This document shows, in pieces, positions 23,701-31,401 of a stretch of DNA of 64,000 nt. The DNA lies in assembly GCF_907165205.1 (NCBI RefSeq), contig NC_058191.1:4218501-4282500 (forward strand), in the 5' to 3' direction. The notes under the pieces are model-generated. The model made no database searches. It had not been told where the DNA came from and saw only the letters and a program-made list of their open reading frames with translations. Numbering within the stretch: the first letter of the stretch is position 1; each line of letters starts with the position of its first letter. The stretch is from Coccinella septempunctata (taxonomy: Eukaryota > Arthropoda > Insecta > Coleoptera > Coccinellidae). Made by a program: the position numbers and the translations under genes.

Positions 23701-25484
23701 GATCACTGACTACTAACAAATGTAACTAAAGCTGAAGTGTAGATCTAATCTCTCTCTTTCTGAATTAGTAGAGAGCAACTTATTAAGATACTAATACACT
23801 CTGGCGTTAGAGACAGCGAAATATCTGACGACTCTGAGTCTGAGTCACTTCCACAGGACCATTCATTAGATGCAATAAACTATGGTTATTCTCCCTAAAC
23901 ACCCTAACCATTGAAATTTTCGTATTTTATGACAAATTTTCAAAAAGATCGATTCCTAGGGAAACAGTTGGAAAATGTTCGAATGGATTTGGCAATACCA
24001 GCTATCCACATTGAATCCAACATATTATTAGAATCTCTATGTGTGTGTGTGTTGGTTTTTGAATGTTGGTATTGATGAGGGATGTTCATTCATTTAAAGA
24101 TTCGTTATTTTTGAACCCATATTTCCATACCATGGGGAATTTTTTTATTTCTACTTCCAGCTCTAATGTTATATGTTATATTCATTATCATATAATAGAC
24201 TGTTAATAAAATAGCTTCAAAGAGAAAAGCAGAAATAACAACCATTTCTGCAAACCATAAAAAGAAACAAGCAATACTTACTTTCAACTACCTTATTCAG
24301 ACTACTCCTCATCACGTGTATGTTTTCAATGCCCAAAAATTGAAATTTTATATTTTCATAAAAAGCCTCATTCTCATATCCTTTACCTGCTGCTCTATTC
24401 GCCATAGCATTGATCTAGGAAAAAAAAGCTCTTTAACCTCTGTCAAATGAATCAAAATATTTCCCTACCTTTGGCCTAGTATCCACCACATACATAATAG
24501 CTGAATTGGTATTAGTTTTAGCAATATGATAAAGCATTTTTTCATCTTTCAAGCACCTAGCACTGAAGCCTGACAAAGGCTGACTACACCTACATATACT
24601 AGCTTTATTGTGATGAATATAAGATAGTACTGGTAATCTTCCTTTAGCTCTGAACTTGGAGCTGCCAAGTAAAACTGAATTGTTTGCTGTATTTGGAACA
24701 AAAAGGTGCCTTGGATAGGTATCACAAAGCTGAAAAATATTATTCTTAAAAATCAATATATTTGTACCCTGAAAATCATCTTGTTTGTTTCTTCAATACT
24801 GAACAATTTACTGATTGTAACATTTTATTCAGAGGAATTAACTCAGACAAAAAATGTAACACCACAATATTAATAATATTTCTTTCACCTTATATTCTCT
24901 ATTAAGCTCAGTTAGACTCCAATGTTCATTAGGCACCCCCATTCTTTGGTACTCTGCTAATAAATTGAAGCAGTCCCATCCTCTAGATTTGGAGGAATCA
25001 CTTACACTAACAGTATATGTGAAGCAGTATAAATCCTCAATATTCGCTGGTTGAGACAACTGATTCAAAGCAGTAAATACATCATGACAATCCCTCTCTT
25101 TAGGTATGACAAAAGTTACAGAAAGGAAAGTTTTTGTTCTGATTAATAAGGGCGATCCTGTAGTAGAAAGTGGGAGTTTTTCTACATTAGCAATATGCAT
25201 CAGGAGTATCTATAAAACATTGAAAATTAGGTCGTAAGTACCATGGTGTACAAAAACAAATTTTCAATGAAGACTTACCCAAGTTTCCTTCTTTTCATCA
25301 GGATCCTTAAAAATTAAATGCGTTGCCGCTAAATACAATGTTCCTTGTGAAGGAGTTTTTGAATATCTATCCAACATTCGAACATTTTCAATCTGCAATG
25401 AGATATTCATAAACTTGAACATTGAATTTTTGTTGGAAATGAGACATGATTTGAACTTACTTTTGGGGTCTTTATGATTTCCAT
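8765..25484 (-). CDS. Mtmr6: Myotubularin-related phosphoinositide 3-phosphatase (MTMR6/7/8 group)
   Basis: Eleven exons join in frame to 671 aa: 25484-25461, 25392-25279, 25209-24889, 24729-24469, 24414-24282, 20656-20424, 13149-12899, 11418-11290, 11230-11104, 11038-10742 and 8890-8765. Domains in order: PH-GRAM (about 1-115), myotubularin phosphatase (about 130-490) with the P-loop HCSDGWDRTAQ (Cys333, Arg339), and a C-terminal FYVE-like zinc finger made by exons 10 and 11 (CSCSSPFDNL, then NYCRKCGEVFCMRC and CKSCC). These enzymes remove the 3-phosphate from PI3P and PI(3,5)P2 on endosomes; Cys333 and Arg339 indicate an active member. The FYVE-like end and length fit the MTMR6/7/8 subfamily and Drosophila Mtmr6. 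Intron 6 (7.3 kb) holds a BEL retrotransposon in sense orientation nested in a LINE; intron 5 holds another LINE; intron 10 holds a 1.1-kb inverted repeat. Confidence 0.93.
9180..9210. repeat. Perfect 11-bp stem-loop in Mtmr6 intron 10
   Basis: AGAAGGGTTGG and CCAACCCTTCT are separated by 9 bases. The stem is perfect. Its role is unknown; it may be the end of a decayed repeat. Confidence 0.5.
9357..10501. mobile_element. 1145-bp long-inverted-repeat element, CAGGGTGGGCAAATTTCG ends
   Basis: Two arms of about 480 bp are reverse complements with few mismatches and are separated by about 180 bp (roughly 9840-10020). The ends read CAGGGTGGGCAAATTTCG and CGAAATTTGCCCACCCTG, each next to a TA (9355-9356 and 10502-10503). 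It lies in intron 10 of Mtmr6. No open frame of transposase type is present, so it is a non-autonomous foldback or large MITE. The TA duplication points to Tc1/mariner-type mobilisation. Confidence 0.85.
10607..10625. repeat. Isolated CAGGGTG terminus after TA
   Basis: TA followed by CAGGGTGGCGTAG matches the terminal motif of the inverted-repeat elements but has no partner end nearby. It is probably the stump of another element. Confidence 0.3.
11633..12005. mobile_element. Deleted copy of the CAGGGTGAGTC inverted-repeat family
   Basis: It begins TA-CAGGGTGAGTCTAGGAC and continues with motifs shared with the copies at 39916, 48297 and 60280: GATACAGGCTGTT, TCCACAGATGTGTAGTGTC, then TAGCTGTATCTTTTTATCA and CAAGAATCTACTGGTAAAAT at the right. 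The right terminus beyond about 12005 is lost. It lies in Mtmr6 intron 7, between exons 7 and 8. Confidence 0.65.
12726..12864. mobile_element. 139-bp MITE with 6-bp target duplication GCCCAT
   Basis: The ends TCATAGACATAGAGACATGG and its exact reverse complement form 20-bp perfect inverted repeats. The hexamer GCCCAT flanks the element on both sides (12720-12725 and 12865-12870). It sits 34 bp from the donor of Mtmr6 exon 7. The superfamily is unknown; a 6-bp duplication does not fit Tc1/mariner. Confidence 0.7.
13160..13370 (+). pseudogene. LINE reverse-transcriptase fragment, left of the BEL insertion
   Basis: The plus strand encodes QFAYRAGRPSVNVLHHLLKE and then LAMFGDIGSAFDN, the fingers and motif A (catalytic Asp) of a LINE reverse transcriptase. 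The frame breaks off exactly at the BEL target duplication CTACA and resumes at 18999. The orientation is antisense to Mtmr6. Upstream LINE sequence is missing, since exon 7 of Mtmr6 starts at 13149. Confidence 0.75.
13371..13571 (-). repeat. BEL 3' LTR
   Basis: 201 bp, identical by eye to 18798-18998. The purine-rich tract CTGGGTGGGAGAAT lies directly inside it on the minus strand. Confidence 0.93.
13608..18032 (-). CDS. BEL/Pao Pol polyprotein (zinc knuckles, protease, RT, RNase H, integrase)
   Basis: An uninterrupted 1474-codon frame. In order: Cys/His knuckles of the late Gag (CFCCNREIHPLSSC and CFSCLAPFHNIRQC, about 78-125), a retropepsin-like site LLDDAST (about 195), Pao-type reverse transcriptase with FTADIKEMFLQV and YMDD (about 614), RNase H with FCDASEN (about 801) and FYWTDSRTVLHW, the integrase zinc domain (CQLC, about 1146) and integrase core with DYFGPL, YCDNGS and GGSWE (about 1180, 1241 and 1289). 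The BEL replication machinery therefore looks intact. The ATG at 18032 overlaps the end of the gag frame by 7 bp in another frame and is probably not the original start: it marks the deletion joint. The enzyme set acts on the element's own RNA and cDNA. Confidence 0.93.
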   Translation of the reverse strand: MLITEILNKLPISYKLLWIEHIAKIKVDIKLIELSNWLDEKANAIAQIHVPKFDKQQKYKLNRDVTLTTSDKISNKRCFCCNREIHPLSSCAKFKNLSVDARWSLITEKKICFSCLAPFHNIRQCRKKQICGINDCKRPHHKLLHNQSRENNLVPQNSNAAETNCRVSDSMNALMKILPVILCHNGKEVETYVLLDDASTITLIDEEFANSLDLNGPKQSLCLQWTNEDITHHDNDSRIVSFTIKGKNNGSKFQLRRVRTTKLSLPHQTVDVNNLRKNYPYINDKVIAMTNAQPKIIIGQDNWPLLVNRKLVAGPWNGPAVSKTLLGWVLHGNLKYGEKNPNSVCHIQSFDIFREKDDLDVLHDLVKEQWRLEKIENSQELAPSPLDRRAQRTLDTTMRRVGQRYETGLLWKKEDLVLPESKTNAFRRLRCVERKMDKDKDYAEMYTKKFEEMEEKKYIRRLSKSEIEEDSNKIWYLPHFGVINPNKPNKLRIVFDASAKSNGISLNDCLLTGPDLYNSLQTILLNFRIKQYAFTADIKEMFLQVRVRKDDCYAQRILWRGMNRKVEPDVYEIMVVFFGSSCGPCLAQEAKNRNARDFAETFPEASEAIIRHHYMDDYLGNADELEDAKKLVRDVIYVHGQGGFVICNWIANDDRILEDVDMDLVAQGHKKLDSNNKDMVERILGVYWNPVEDTFCFQTKFNKIDRDILDNRRRPTKRDILKIVMSVFDPLGFLANFIVQGKIILQNIWRSKIGWDDEITHTLENQWQMWFSDLKNIYKFKIPRQYFSLNRHKSNIQLHVFCDASENCYAAVAYIRVQEEQAIQTNFVTAKTRVAPLRPLSIPRLELQGALMGARLGNYLKKEMNLNISSVFYWTDSRTVLHWIRSEARRFKVFVAQRLGEIQDITNIAEWRYVCSKENVADDATKRKISWDSQRWMNGPDFLRRNPEDWPREVETENFGIDPDTLEEKFGNVLIISTKAILSTPDALRFSKWQRLLRTTSYVLRFIDIMKRQCTGKGELSVEEINKAENLLFRKVQEESFMEEINALMQGKPFSSSSRLRTLNCFLSEQDGLLRLAGRLEKSELNVQTRKPIILDPQHKITKLIVQKYHEDVHHHGQEIVINNLRQKFWILRLRQTVKSIWNSCQLCKIRRATPRIPVMGQLPECRIQPTIRAFIKTGIDYFGPLEVTVKRSREKRYGAIFTCMTTRAVHLEIAHDLTTNSFINVLRQFGCRRGFPDEIYCDNGSCFKSAEKEITEEFKKIEKKEILDFTVMRKIKFFFNPPLAPHTGGSWERLIQSIKKIMKEILKCRYPPEHVLRTVLLECESILNSRPLTHVSLDSDDAESLTPNHFLIGPSNISPSFTESVEKDLNLMSSWRAAQRLADMFWSKWSREYLPTLIRSSKWYRDNGERSIQLGDVVIMVDPDGPRNLWQKAVVINVYPAKDGKIRTVDVRNSNNTIYRRHVAKLIVLDVKK
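18026..18697 (-). pseudogene. BEL Gag N-terminal fragment, cut by deletion
   Basis: A 223-codon frame rich in charged residues (RRSKRLQAKEAVRRAAASEG; EIETAIQKKKLEQEMLDL). It ends LPIFDGNPLDWLKC, the lead-in to the conserved BEL Gag domain (DUF1759 type). That domain is absent: the frame stops and pol begins 7 bp upstream of the stop in a different frame. BEL elements normally encode Gag and Pol as one frame, so a deletion of the Gag core with a frame change is inferred. Confidence 0.85.
18746..18797 (-). repeat. 52-bp tandem duplication at the inner edge of the 5' LTR
   Basis: The 52 bp between the LTR and the primer-binding site repeat the adjacent LTR end (TGTTAGAGTC through TCCGGTCGAAGG plus TCCAA). 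The joint lies where the motif TTCGAAGG/GTCGAAGG is shared by the LTR and the primer-binding region. The 3' LTR has no such copy. Confidence 0.9.
18798..18998 (-). repeat. BEL 5' LTR
   Basis: 201 bp, identical by eye to 13371-13571. Bordered outside by the target duplication CTACA at 18999-19003. Confidence 0.93.
19004..19990 (+). pseudogene. LINE ORF2 fragment, right of the BEL insertion (RT to RNase H)
   Basis: This continues the reverse transcriptase of 13160-13370. It shows ISAMLKGQTVPAYLG, a Gly-Gly-Val turn, FNLQAYANDIVVT (catalytic Ala-Asp-Asp changed to Ala-Asn-Asp), LIVNPSKTTLIPFTRKR and LQRGACVGVTGAMGTAPTAA. Near 19960 comes WFTDGSKS, the start of an RNase H domain. Several frameshifts and stops are present, so it is dead. 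The RNase H suggests an I/LOA/R1-type LINE; the clade is uncertain. Confidence 0.78.
21305..21508. mobile_element. 204-bp hairpin MITE inserted in the LINE
   Basis: Arms of about 95 bp (AGCTGAAGTGAA outward to CTTCTTTAGATTT) are nearly perfect reverse complements around a short centre. TA flanks both ends (21303-21304 and 21509-21510). LINE reading sense resumes on the other side. It is a TA-targeting, probably Tc1/mariner-type non-autonomous element. Confidence 0.82.
21821..22439. mobile_element. 619-bp inverted-repeat element, CAGGGTGGGCAAAATTCG family, in the LINE
   Basis: The left end is (G)AGGGTGGGCAAAA and the right end TTTTGTCCAGCCTG, both next to TA (21819-21820 and 22440-22441). The arms of about 290 bp share GATCTGAAACTTGA, AGGCACTTTT, TCATTAGGCGAACTTTC and the Ser-rich-looking AAAAAGAGCTCG blocks with the copies at 35938 and 56929. 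No transposase frame is present. Confidence 0.82.
22591..22776. mobile_element. 186-bp MITE with GGCCCAGCGCAAATAG ends, Harbinger-like
   Basis: The termini GGCCCAGCGCAAATAGAAAC and GTTTCTATTTGCGCCGGGCC form inverted repeats of about 42 bp (one extra mismatch each). Flanks are ATA on the left and TTA on the right, a loose fit to the 3-bp TWA target of PIF/Harbinger. The assignment rests on the GGCC start and flank only. Confidence 0.65.
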
Positions 25485-26187
25485 CGAGAACCAAAGTGAG
25501 AATGATTAATGTTTAATATTAAATATAGCCGACCTCCAACTATTATACATATAATTCAATGCGAAATTAAATAATTAAAACTGTTTTCATGTTTTTTTGA
25601 AGTGAACTGTCAAATATATTTATTATTTGATGTTCTGTGTTATTTTTGCCAAGAGTTAGGTTAAGTTAACTGACGTTTGACGTTTCCTACGAAGAGTTGT
25701 ATCTGGCTCATACCCGTACCGACGTTTCCATGTTGGGAGAAACCAAGGAGATATTTCTATATCTACAATTATAATAAATCTAATAATAATATTTTTCGTT
25801 ATTAGTTCACTGAACTGATATGTTATTATTATTAGGTCTATGGTTTGGGCCTCCTCATACCACAGAACATTTAAATAACCTCTGAAACATAGACCTCTGA
25901 AATTGAAATAACCTAAAAAGTAAAAACTGTTGTGCTTGTGCAAGCAGATCCTTTTTACAGAGACAAACTAGAAATACATGTTACAAGAATCTCTTCAGAA
26001 GCCCTCTAACCGAAATTTCCTAAACAATACAGGTAGGTTATATTTCAACTAAATAAGTATAATCTTTTGCACATGAAAAACATTGACCTCAACTTGAGTA
26101 CAAAGCTTCAACACCTATGCAGTACTCTTTTAATTGAAGAAAAATTATTTGTTATACTATATCAAGTTTTAGATTTCAGGAGATATA
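25485..26187. promoter_or_regulatory. Head-to-head promoter region of Mtmr6 and the C7orf50-like gene
   Basis: The two start codons lie 704 bp apart on opposite strands. A likely 5' untranslated intron of the plus-strand gene ends at TTTCAG (about 26173-26179), eight bases before its ATG. The transcription starts are probably near 25600-26040. No other frame is convincing. Confidence 0.45.
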
Positions 26188-26913
26188 ATGGTTCACTCAG
26201 AACAAAAACCAGTGAAGAAACGGAATCGGGGCCACAACAGAAGAATTGGTTTCACCGAAGAAATTGTAACTAGAGATGTAGCAGAAAATCTGCTATCCCA
26301 AGAGCCCAAAGGAAATGAATCTGATCCAAAAACATTTCGGAACAAACTAGAAGAAGACTGTGCAATCGGTGGGGCTAAAATCCCACCCAAGAAACCCAAA
26401 AAACGAAAACAAAAAGTCTCGAAGGAAGAGGATCTAGCGGATATAAAGGTTGATGAGGCAGATGGTTTACAAGCCAAGAAAAAAAAGAGGAATGAGGAAA
26501 CTCCTGCTGTAACAAATATCGAGGAAAATGAGGTTGAAAAATCTGAGAAATCCTTATCTAAACGAGCTCTGAAACGAACGAAACATCAGCAACTGTTAGA
26601 CCAAAAAAAGAAAGAATCTGACAATGAGTCTCAACAGAAAGCTTTAAATTATTTGTCCAAATGGAAACATGCCAGGTCAGAATGGAAATTTGAAAAACTG
26701 AGACAGGTTTGGTTAGTTCAGAATATATATGATTCTGGCAAAATAGATGAAAAATATTGGGAAACTCTTATTGATTATTTAAATAATTCGAAAGGCAAAG
26801 TGCGTGAGAAAGTAATTAATGAGGCTATAAAAATAATCGAGAATGAAGAAATTGAGTTGAATGATCAAATGAAATTCAAAAGAGCAAAAGATATTGTCCA
26901 GTGCCTGCAGTGA
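26188..26913 (+). CDS. WKF-domain protein, C7orf50 homologue
   Basis: A single coding exon of 241 aa. The first 150 residues are lysine-rich and disordered with nuclear-signal-like runs (PPKKPKKRKQK at about 66-76; AKKKKR). The C-terminal WKF domain (about 151-235) has LSKWKHARSEWKFEKLRQVW, with the defining WKF at 166-168, followed by helices ending VQCLQ. In the family this domain is found in human C7orf50 and fungal homologues; the proteins are nucleolar, with a suspected but unproven part in ribosome production. The start is the first ATG after a good acceptor (TTTCAG|GAGATATA). The gene is divergent from Mtmr6. Polyadenylation may use AATAAA near 27602, or an earlier site that I did not find. 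Confidence 0.88.
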   Translation: MVHSEQKPVKKRNRGHNRRIGFTEEIVTRDVAENLLSQEPKGNESDPKTFRNKLEEDCAIGGAKIPPKKPKKRKQKVSKEEDLADIKVDEADGLQAKKKKRNEETPAVTNIEENEVEKSEKSLSKRALKRTKHQQLLDQKKKESDNESQQKALNYLSKWKHARSEWKFEKLRQVWLVQNIYDSGKIDEKYWETLIDYLNNSKGKVREKVINEAIKIIENEEIELNDQMKFKRAKDIVQCLQ

Positions 26914-26999
26914 GTTTTTTGTTGAGGTCTGAAGTGAGTTTGCCATTCTCATTTCAAACTACCAAATTGTAGAAGAAGTGAGGAAGAGAATCTTATAAC

Positions 27000-27310
27000 C
27001 AGGCTCTAATCCCATATGGGACTGAACCCCAGTATCTGAGAGGGCTACAAGGCCTTATTCCTCCTATAATTTTGTTGTCCAAGACATTCTTTGCACAGGT
27101 TTGCAATGGCCAGGCATTTTGTAACCAGGTGAACAGGAGTTTCCTCCTCTTCCCCAAAGAATCTACACTTGTCAGTTTCTGATGAACCCATTTTCATCAT
27201 ATTTATGCTTTCTAAGAACAATGTGAGGAGGTGTAACTTATTTTTACCCAGATCCAAATACTTCTTGGCAGTTTTAAAATTCTGGAGGATTTTTTTGTAA
27301 TGATGCATTC
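27000..27310 (-). pseudogene. LINE C-terminal fragment
   Basis: The minus strand reads LHLLTLFLESINMMKMGSSE, then CRFFGEEEETPVHLVTKC, the Cys/His-like end found after the RNase H of insect LINEs (compare CRLCGEEEETxxHIL-type motifs in that group). It is short and isolated and lies just downstream of the C7orf50-like gene. It may be carried in its 3' untranslated region. Confidence 0.6.
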
Positions 27311-27745
27311 TTGGAAGATTCCTACAGGGTTTCTCTTCTCTTCTCCAGAAATATTTTCTTATAGGTGCATTTTCCTATACCACAGAAAGGTTTTAGGCCA
27401 GTAAAAGGCTCCCTTTCTGGTGATCAGTTTCTTGGAACGTTAAGAAGAAGCTCAGTTTAATTAATCTTCAAATTATGCAAAATTGTTAGTCTCTGTACAA
27501 AGCAAGTGTAGAACAAAACCTTGACCAATAAAATGGGGTGACCTATATTCTAATTAAGTTATTGTTATTTAGGAAGTGATGTTTGTACATAATTTTGTTG
27601 AATAATAAAATTACAAAGGTTTTTTTATAACTGTTCATTATTATATTATATTATTAGCTTTATTTTACAAGGTGTTTCATAAACTGGACCAACATATATG
27701 GTCGGTAAATGACACCAGGAGAATCATTTTTCCTTATGACATATA

Positions 27746-28270
27746 CAGGGTGATTCATAACTATTGGGACATAGGCTAAGGGCAGAGTGTTTGGACCAAA
27801 ATATGGCGATAAGACCAAATATACCTAATATTGCTGTGGAAAAAGATAGAGGGTGATAAAGTTGAATTTTTTATAAGGGGACAGAATAATATTTTCTTCG
27901 AAGTTCGAGAGTCCTTTATTAAAAGAATTAGAAAAGGCATAGAAGTCGGAGAAGGCCATGTAGAACATTTAATTTAAGTTTATTCTTTTTATGTTACATT
28001 GTTTTTAATATGCTTTATCGTCGAAATAAATAAATAAATCGTTACTTCAAATCCCCTTCCGATGCTCTGAACTGTTCAATTGTGTTTTTCTTAAAAACGG
28101 ATGAAAAAATAGACAGTGAAATTATTAGCGAAAGACGAAAAAAAGTCAACTTTAACGCCCTCTATATTTTTCCACAGCAATATTTTATCGAGGTATATTT
28201 GGTCCTTTTGCCATATTTTGGTCCAAACAATCTACCCTTACCTATGTCCCAATAGTTATGAATCAGCCTG
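27746..28270. mobile_element. 525-bp inverted-repeat element, CAGGGTGATTCATAAC ends
   Basis: The ends CAGGGTGATTCATAACTATT and AATAGTTATGAATCAGCCTG are flanked by TA (27744-27745 and 28271-28272). The inverted arms extend about 130 bp (GGACCAAAATATGGC / GCCATATTTTGGTCC; GAGGGTGATAAAGTTGA / TCAACTTTAACGCCCTC). The centre is AT-rich with no transposase. Confidence 0.82.
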
Positions 28271-28303
28271 TATATACCCCGTTTTCGATGCATAAGCGAG
28301 ATA

Positions 28304-28840
28304 CAGGGTGTTCAAGGTCATCTTTGAGCAATTGTGCATATTCTAATGAGTGTGGTCAGTTATGTATTGACCTCAGAGTAACGGTTTCTGGTCACATCTG
28401 AGTATTTTTGAGCGTTCAATTCAGTAAAGGTGAAGAACTCCGGAAATTTTTTTCACATAATGGCGAAAAACCTGGAATGTTCGTGTTTTTTCTCGGTTGC
28501 CAAATTGAATTTCTTTTTCGGAATGAACACAATTTTCAAATTTCTGCGAAAAAATTCTTTCATGAATCTATCACAATTTTTTTTTTACATGTCTACAGCG
28601 AAAAAAAAAATTATCCGAAAATGTACCCATACCAAAGACGAATATAAAAACAGAATCGAAATATATCAAACCGTTTCTTCACTACAGCCGTCCAAATATC
28701 TTGTAGGAACCTCTAACATAATAAAAAAAAAATGGTTTGGTTTTGAGGCCCAAAATTTTTGAATTGAGCTGTCGAAATATTCCAGATAATATGAATTTAT
28801 GAAAAAATTGCATGGATTGTCAGAAGTGGCATGAAGACAC
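28304..28840. other. CAGGGTGTTCAAGG stump and AT-rich intergenic DNA
   Basis: TA-CAGGGTGTTCAAGGTCA at 28302 matches the start of the inverted-repeat elements, but no matching right end was found. The rest is AT-rich with no convincing gene. Open frames at 28408-28762 are compositional. Confidence 0.4.
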
Positions 28841-29375
28841 TAAATGAAGCCTTCACTAATCGCTAATGGTTCTCCAAACCGCACAGAATTTATGGATTGA
28901 GGTTGAAACTTTAATTGTTGATTCACATTCTGTTCAGAAATAATAATCGCTTGAATAAAATTAAAACATCTGCAAACACATTTATTATCTTTTGAAGAAT
29001 TTATAATAAGAACATCCATATTCTTATAAATTATCAATGTACTATGTGGAAAGCATTAAGAATATTCCTAAAACTATACAAAACTGAAATTTTCTTCTAG
29101 TTTCAAAAAAAAAATGAATACTCAAATAAGGAACATCAGATTCAATTGATAAATAAAATAAATATACTCAAATTTCACATGTGATAATAAAATAATAATC
29201 AACGTTCTTGTTACGACTCAATACATCAAAAACAGTTGATTCAATACTTCCGGGACGACAGAATTAGAAAGCCTGTATCCAACAAACTCTAGTAATATAT
29301 ATGTACATTCAATAAAATCTTAAAAAGCTCTATGCATAAGTAATGAAAAAATAATACAACAAAATAACAACTAAT

Positions 29376-31401
29376 TCACTGCATTTTGGAAACTTCAAAT
29401 CTGGTATTAACTATCTCTTCATCCGAGTCTAGAATGGATAATGTTGGTTCACTTTTAATATGTTCCTGTAACCATTCCAGATCATCTTCAACTGACTTTT
29501 CTCGCTTAAGTAAATTTTTATTCGCGTTGTGATTTACTCGGACTTTTACCCCATATGCATCATTTACTAACTGAGCCTCCTCCTCATCATCTTCAGTGTC
29601 AAGTAAAGGTACAAAAGCATATCTTTGATTGTTGTTGGTAGGACGCCATAAAATCATAATAACTAGCAATATACATGAGAATAAGATATGCCAGTAAGCT
29701 TCATCGAGCCACAAATCCTTCCAAACAGACAAACAACTCACCAATCTGTGAGTTTTTATAGAATAAAGCATAAAAACAACAGAAGCCACAAGAGAAAATA
29801 TCAAGGTATTTGTGAAGTGCCTATATAACGACAATTTCACTTCGTTACGGCGCAATTTCAAAGTGCGAGTAGTATTTACTAAAGCACTGAATATCCACCA
29901 ACATATTGCAGAATCGAGTACTGCAAGAGGCACAGAAGCCACTAGTAGATCTCTTTGATCATTTTTAGGATGTACAATTCTCAGGTAAGCTTCCGAACAT
30001 GCAAGGAAGAAGTACAGCAAACCTACACCTACAACTCTATGAAGGGTGGCTCCAAGTCTGGGTTTTACTATTCCGAAGCCCAAACTGACAATAATGACTA
30101 ACATTCTTGCTAAGGTACGTTTGGCACAGGACACCCACTCTGCAAAGAGCATTGCACCCTGAACTCGTACTCCCGTATTATTAATACTCTGGTATTCCGC
30201 ATAGAAAGTTGCTTTTTCAAGCATCCCAAGCAAAATTACACCACCAATCCAAAATTGCACACGTAAAAGATCCCTCCACTGCATAAATGAAAAAACCAAC
30301 CACATAATCCCCAGAAATACATAAAAAACACACATGAATCCGTAAAAGGGCAACAAGGGCCAATCGGCTGCTGAAAGGTACCCATAACTGCTTCGCATTT
30401 CTAAATGTACTTTCAACTGAGCGCCTGATGAGTTCGAAGCTACTTGAAAAGATATGATATAGAATCCATCATGTGGTATAGTGTATACTGGATGAAGAGT
30501 TTTGTGTAGGGATTTTTCATCCTGATTCAAAGGAGCTCCGTCAATTATGATGTGATCATCACATTTGAACGTCTTGCTCAATTTGAAGATCAAGGAACTG
30601 TTGCTGTATTGACTGGATCTGATCAGCTGAAAAAGGAATCATTTTCAATCACTGAAATTGAAATTGAGCTGAAAATTTTATTCTCATTATTGCAAAATTG
30701 TAAAGAAGAAACCTTTCCAATATAATTATTTGCATAAAGTACGCAACTATCGTTTTTGGTCGAAATCGACCCAGCCCTTTTTGAGTTTTTTGAAATTTAC
30801 CAGAATTTCGGACCTCCTTTCAGAAATTTTTTGCTCATTTCTTCATTTCAGAAGGTGGTAAAATAATTTGATTTCTTTTATTCTGAAAACTAGTGTCATT
30901 TTTCAAACTAGAGATGGTTCTCTTATGTGATTATATAATTGCTATGCTCATTTTATGATAGGTAACCATTCTTGGGTTATGAAATATATAATACTTTGGA
31001 ACTGTATATGGACAATACCTCTTGAGCTTGTTTGACTGCATCAGCATAGTCCCAACAGGCAAGAGGAACAATAGCTATTTCCAAGCTAATTCTGGTGTCT
31101 ACATTGTGGGGAGGCTCACAAATTACTAAAATGAGAATGATATTGAAATATGTATGCTTTTTATTAACAGTCCTTACTCTGTACGAAAGTTTGGGATCCT
31201 TTGTATAAACTCTGAGGTAAATTATACAAATTGTAACCCTAGAAATGAAGGTTGTTAATTTTGAATGACGAAGCGAAAAAATATAATACATACTGTATCA
31301 ACTGTAGTGAAATTGAAAAACCAATTGCTCCCTTGTGAAAAGCATTGGCCTTGCCACACAAATGCTGTAAGGAAGAAATAGAGGCCGCATATTTTATTCA
31401 T
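29376..31401 (-). CDS. TMEM87-like seven-transmembrane Golgi protein
   Basis: Four exons join to 508 aa: 31401-31294, 31238-31178, 31125-31019 and 30626-29376. Exon 1 gives a signal peptide (MNKICGLYFFLTAFVWQGQC). The lumenal part (about 20-180) has the β-rich GOLD-like fold expected of the family, with CEPPHNVDTRISLEIAIVPL and CWDY. From about residue 184 a seven-helix bundle follows (LLPFYGFMCVFYVFLGIMW; FWIGGVILLGMLEKATFYAE; TLARMLVIIVSLGFGIVKPR; WWIFSALVNTTRTLKLRRNE; LIFSLVASVVFMLY; HILFSCILLVIMILWRPTN), then an acidic cytosolic tail (LLDTEDDEEEAQLVNDAYG). GIVKPRLG and EWVSCAKR are family marks. TMEM87A/B proteins sit in the Golgi and act in endosome-to-Golgi transport; a channel or mechanosensing role is debated. 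The last exon encodes all membrane segments. Conserved splice phases support every junction. Confidence 0.92.

Larger units (their letters stand above)
21190..23760 (+). pseudogene. Second LINE ORF2 remnant with three nested insertions
   Basis: Recognisable pieces are the RT thumb at about 21225-21300 (IKLRTLFGNGFTLYKQVRY), YLGVILNRKLLSNKYIETQL after a MITE, ACLSITGALRSISTSAIECL at about 21760-21810, an RNase H fragment near 22985-23015, and a C-terminal Cys/His-like block near 23420-23460. The order is that of one LINE, broken by elements at 21305-21508, 21821-22439 and 22591-22776 and by many stops. It resembles the LINE at 19004-19990 but differs in sequence. It lies in Mtmr6 intron 5, antisense to the gene. 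Confidence 0.72.

Noticed and set aside
24040..24056. Short GT repeat
   Set aside because: An ordinary microsatellite with no further structure.
28408..28762. Two overlapping plus-strand frames rich in Phe, Lys and Asn
   Set aside because: The composition is that of AT-rich DNA, with no domain or conserved feature.
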